A DNA stretch of 27,579 nt from Methylophaga sp. Lineage in GTDB: Bacteria; Pseudomonadota; Gammaproteobacteria; Nitrosococcales; Methylophagaceae. A program made the position numbers and the translations under genes. Each line of letters opens with the position of its first letter. The first letter of the stretch is position 1. This document shows, piece by piece, positions 27,488 through 27,579 of this stretch. The notes under the pieces were generated by a model. That model did no database searches and was not told the origin of the DNA. It was given only the letters and a program-made list of their open reading frames with translations. The stretch is from positions 1-27,579 of the forward strand of contig NZ_JAUSCC010000136.1 of assembly GCF_030651745.1 (NCBI RefSeq). Direction: 5' to 3'.

Positions 27488-27579
27488 ATGGCTTCCGATT
27501 TATCCAAGTACAGAAATATTGGTATTTTCGCTCACGTTGACGCGGGCAAAACCACCACAACCGAACGTATCCTTAAACT
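27488..27579 (+). CDS. elongation factor G, 5' end only (probably a second paralogue)
   Basis: The first 30 codons, cut by the window end. The sequence starts [20 protein letters not shown] and continues through KTTTTERIL. This is the EF-G N-terminus with the G1/P-loop AHVDAGKT, so it is a translational GTPase that moves tRNA and mRNA on the ribosome. The wording [16 protein letters not shown], instead of YRNIGISAHIDAGK, resembles the second EF-G (fusA2-type) of several Gammaproteobacteria, as I recall it. The gene also lies outside an rpsL-rpsG-fusA-tuf cluster. AGGA (27481-27484) is three bases before the ATG, which is close. EF-G family certain; paralogue type inferred. Confidence 0.85.
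   Translation, partial: MASDLSKYRNIGIFAHVDAGKTTTTERILK

Noticed and set aside
1..27579. CRISPR arrays, transposons, prophage, toxin-antitoxin or defence genes
   Set aside because: I looked on both strands and saw no regularly spaced repeats, no transposase or integrase frames and no such gene pairs. Nearly all sequence is accounted for by housekeeping genes.

Overview
The window is a stretch of core chromosome from a gammaproteobacterium with moderate GC content. The gene order carA-carB-greA-(DUF4149)-rlmE-ftsH-folP-glmM-tpiA-secG-tRNA-Leu(GAG), followed by a 14-gene nuo operon and a DUF2818 gene, is typical of non-enteric Gammaproteobacteria. nuoC and nuoD are separate genes and NuoG lacks the N7 cluster ligands, which also argues against an enteric. 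A Thiotrichales/Methylophaga-like host is my best guess, but this is an impression from protein similarity and not a proven assignment.

Layout. (1) 1-10191: a tightly packed plus-strand block. It holds the last codons of carA, then carB (carbamoyl phosphate), greA (transcript cleavage factor), a small DUF4149 membrane protein, rlmE (23S rRNA 2'-O-methyltransferase), ftsH (membrane AAA protease), folP (dihydropteroate synthase), glmM (phosphoglucosamine mutase), tpiA and secG. Most junctions overlap or abut, so translational coupling is likely. (2) 10210-10337: tRNA-Leu(GAG) closed by a strong intrinsic terminator. (3) 10338-12659: a looser section with a secreted YceI-family protein, its terminator, a minus-strand RarD-type transporter and two non-coding stretches of 333 and 425 bases. 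The second stretch contains a candidate nuo promoter and a sequence resembling a decayed tRNA-Leu. (4) 12660-26981: nuoA to nuoN, the full proton-pumping NADH:quinone oxidoreductase, followed at 26991 by a DUF2818 membrane protein. (5) 27488 to the end: the first 30 codons of an elongation factor G, probably a second paralogue.

The first block serves macromolecule synthesis and quality control (pyrimidines and arginine, transcription fidelity, ribosome maturation, proteolysis, folate, cell-wall precursor, glycolysis, protein export). The second is the respiratory complex I.

I found no defence system, mobile element, CRISPR array or biosynthetic cluster. The observations most worth checking are a terminator-like hairpin inside the start of folP, a possible tRNA-Leu remnant upstream of nuoA that would bracket the yceI-rarD segment, an inverted repeat over the candidate nuo promoter, a seven-residue insertion in TpiA, and the conserved but uncharacterised DUF4149 and DUF2818 neighbours.
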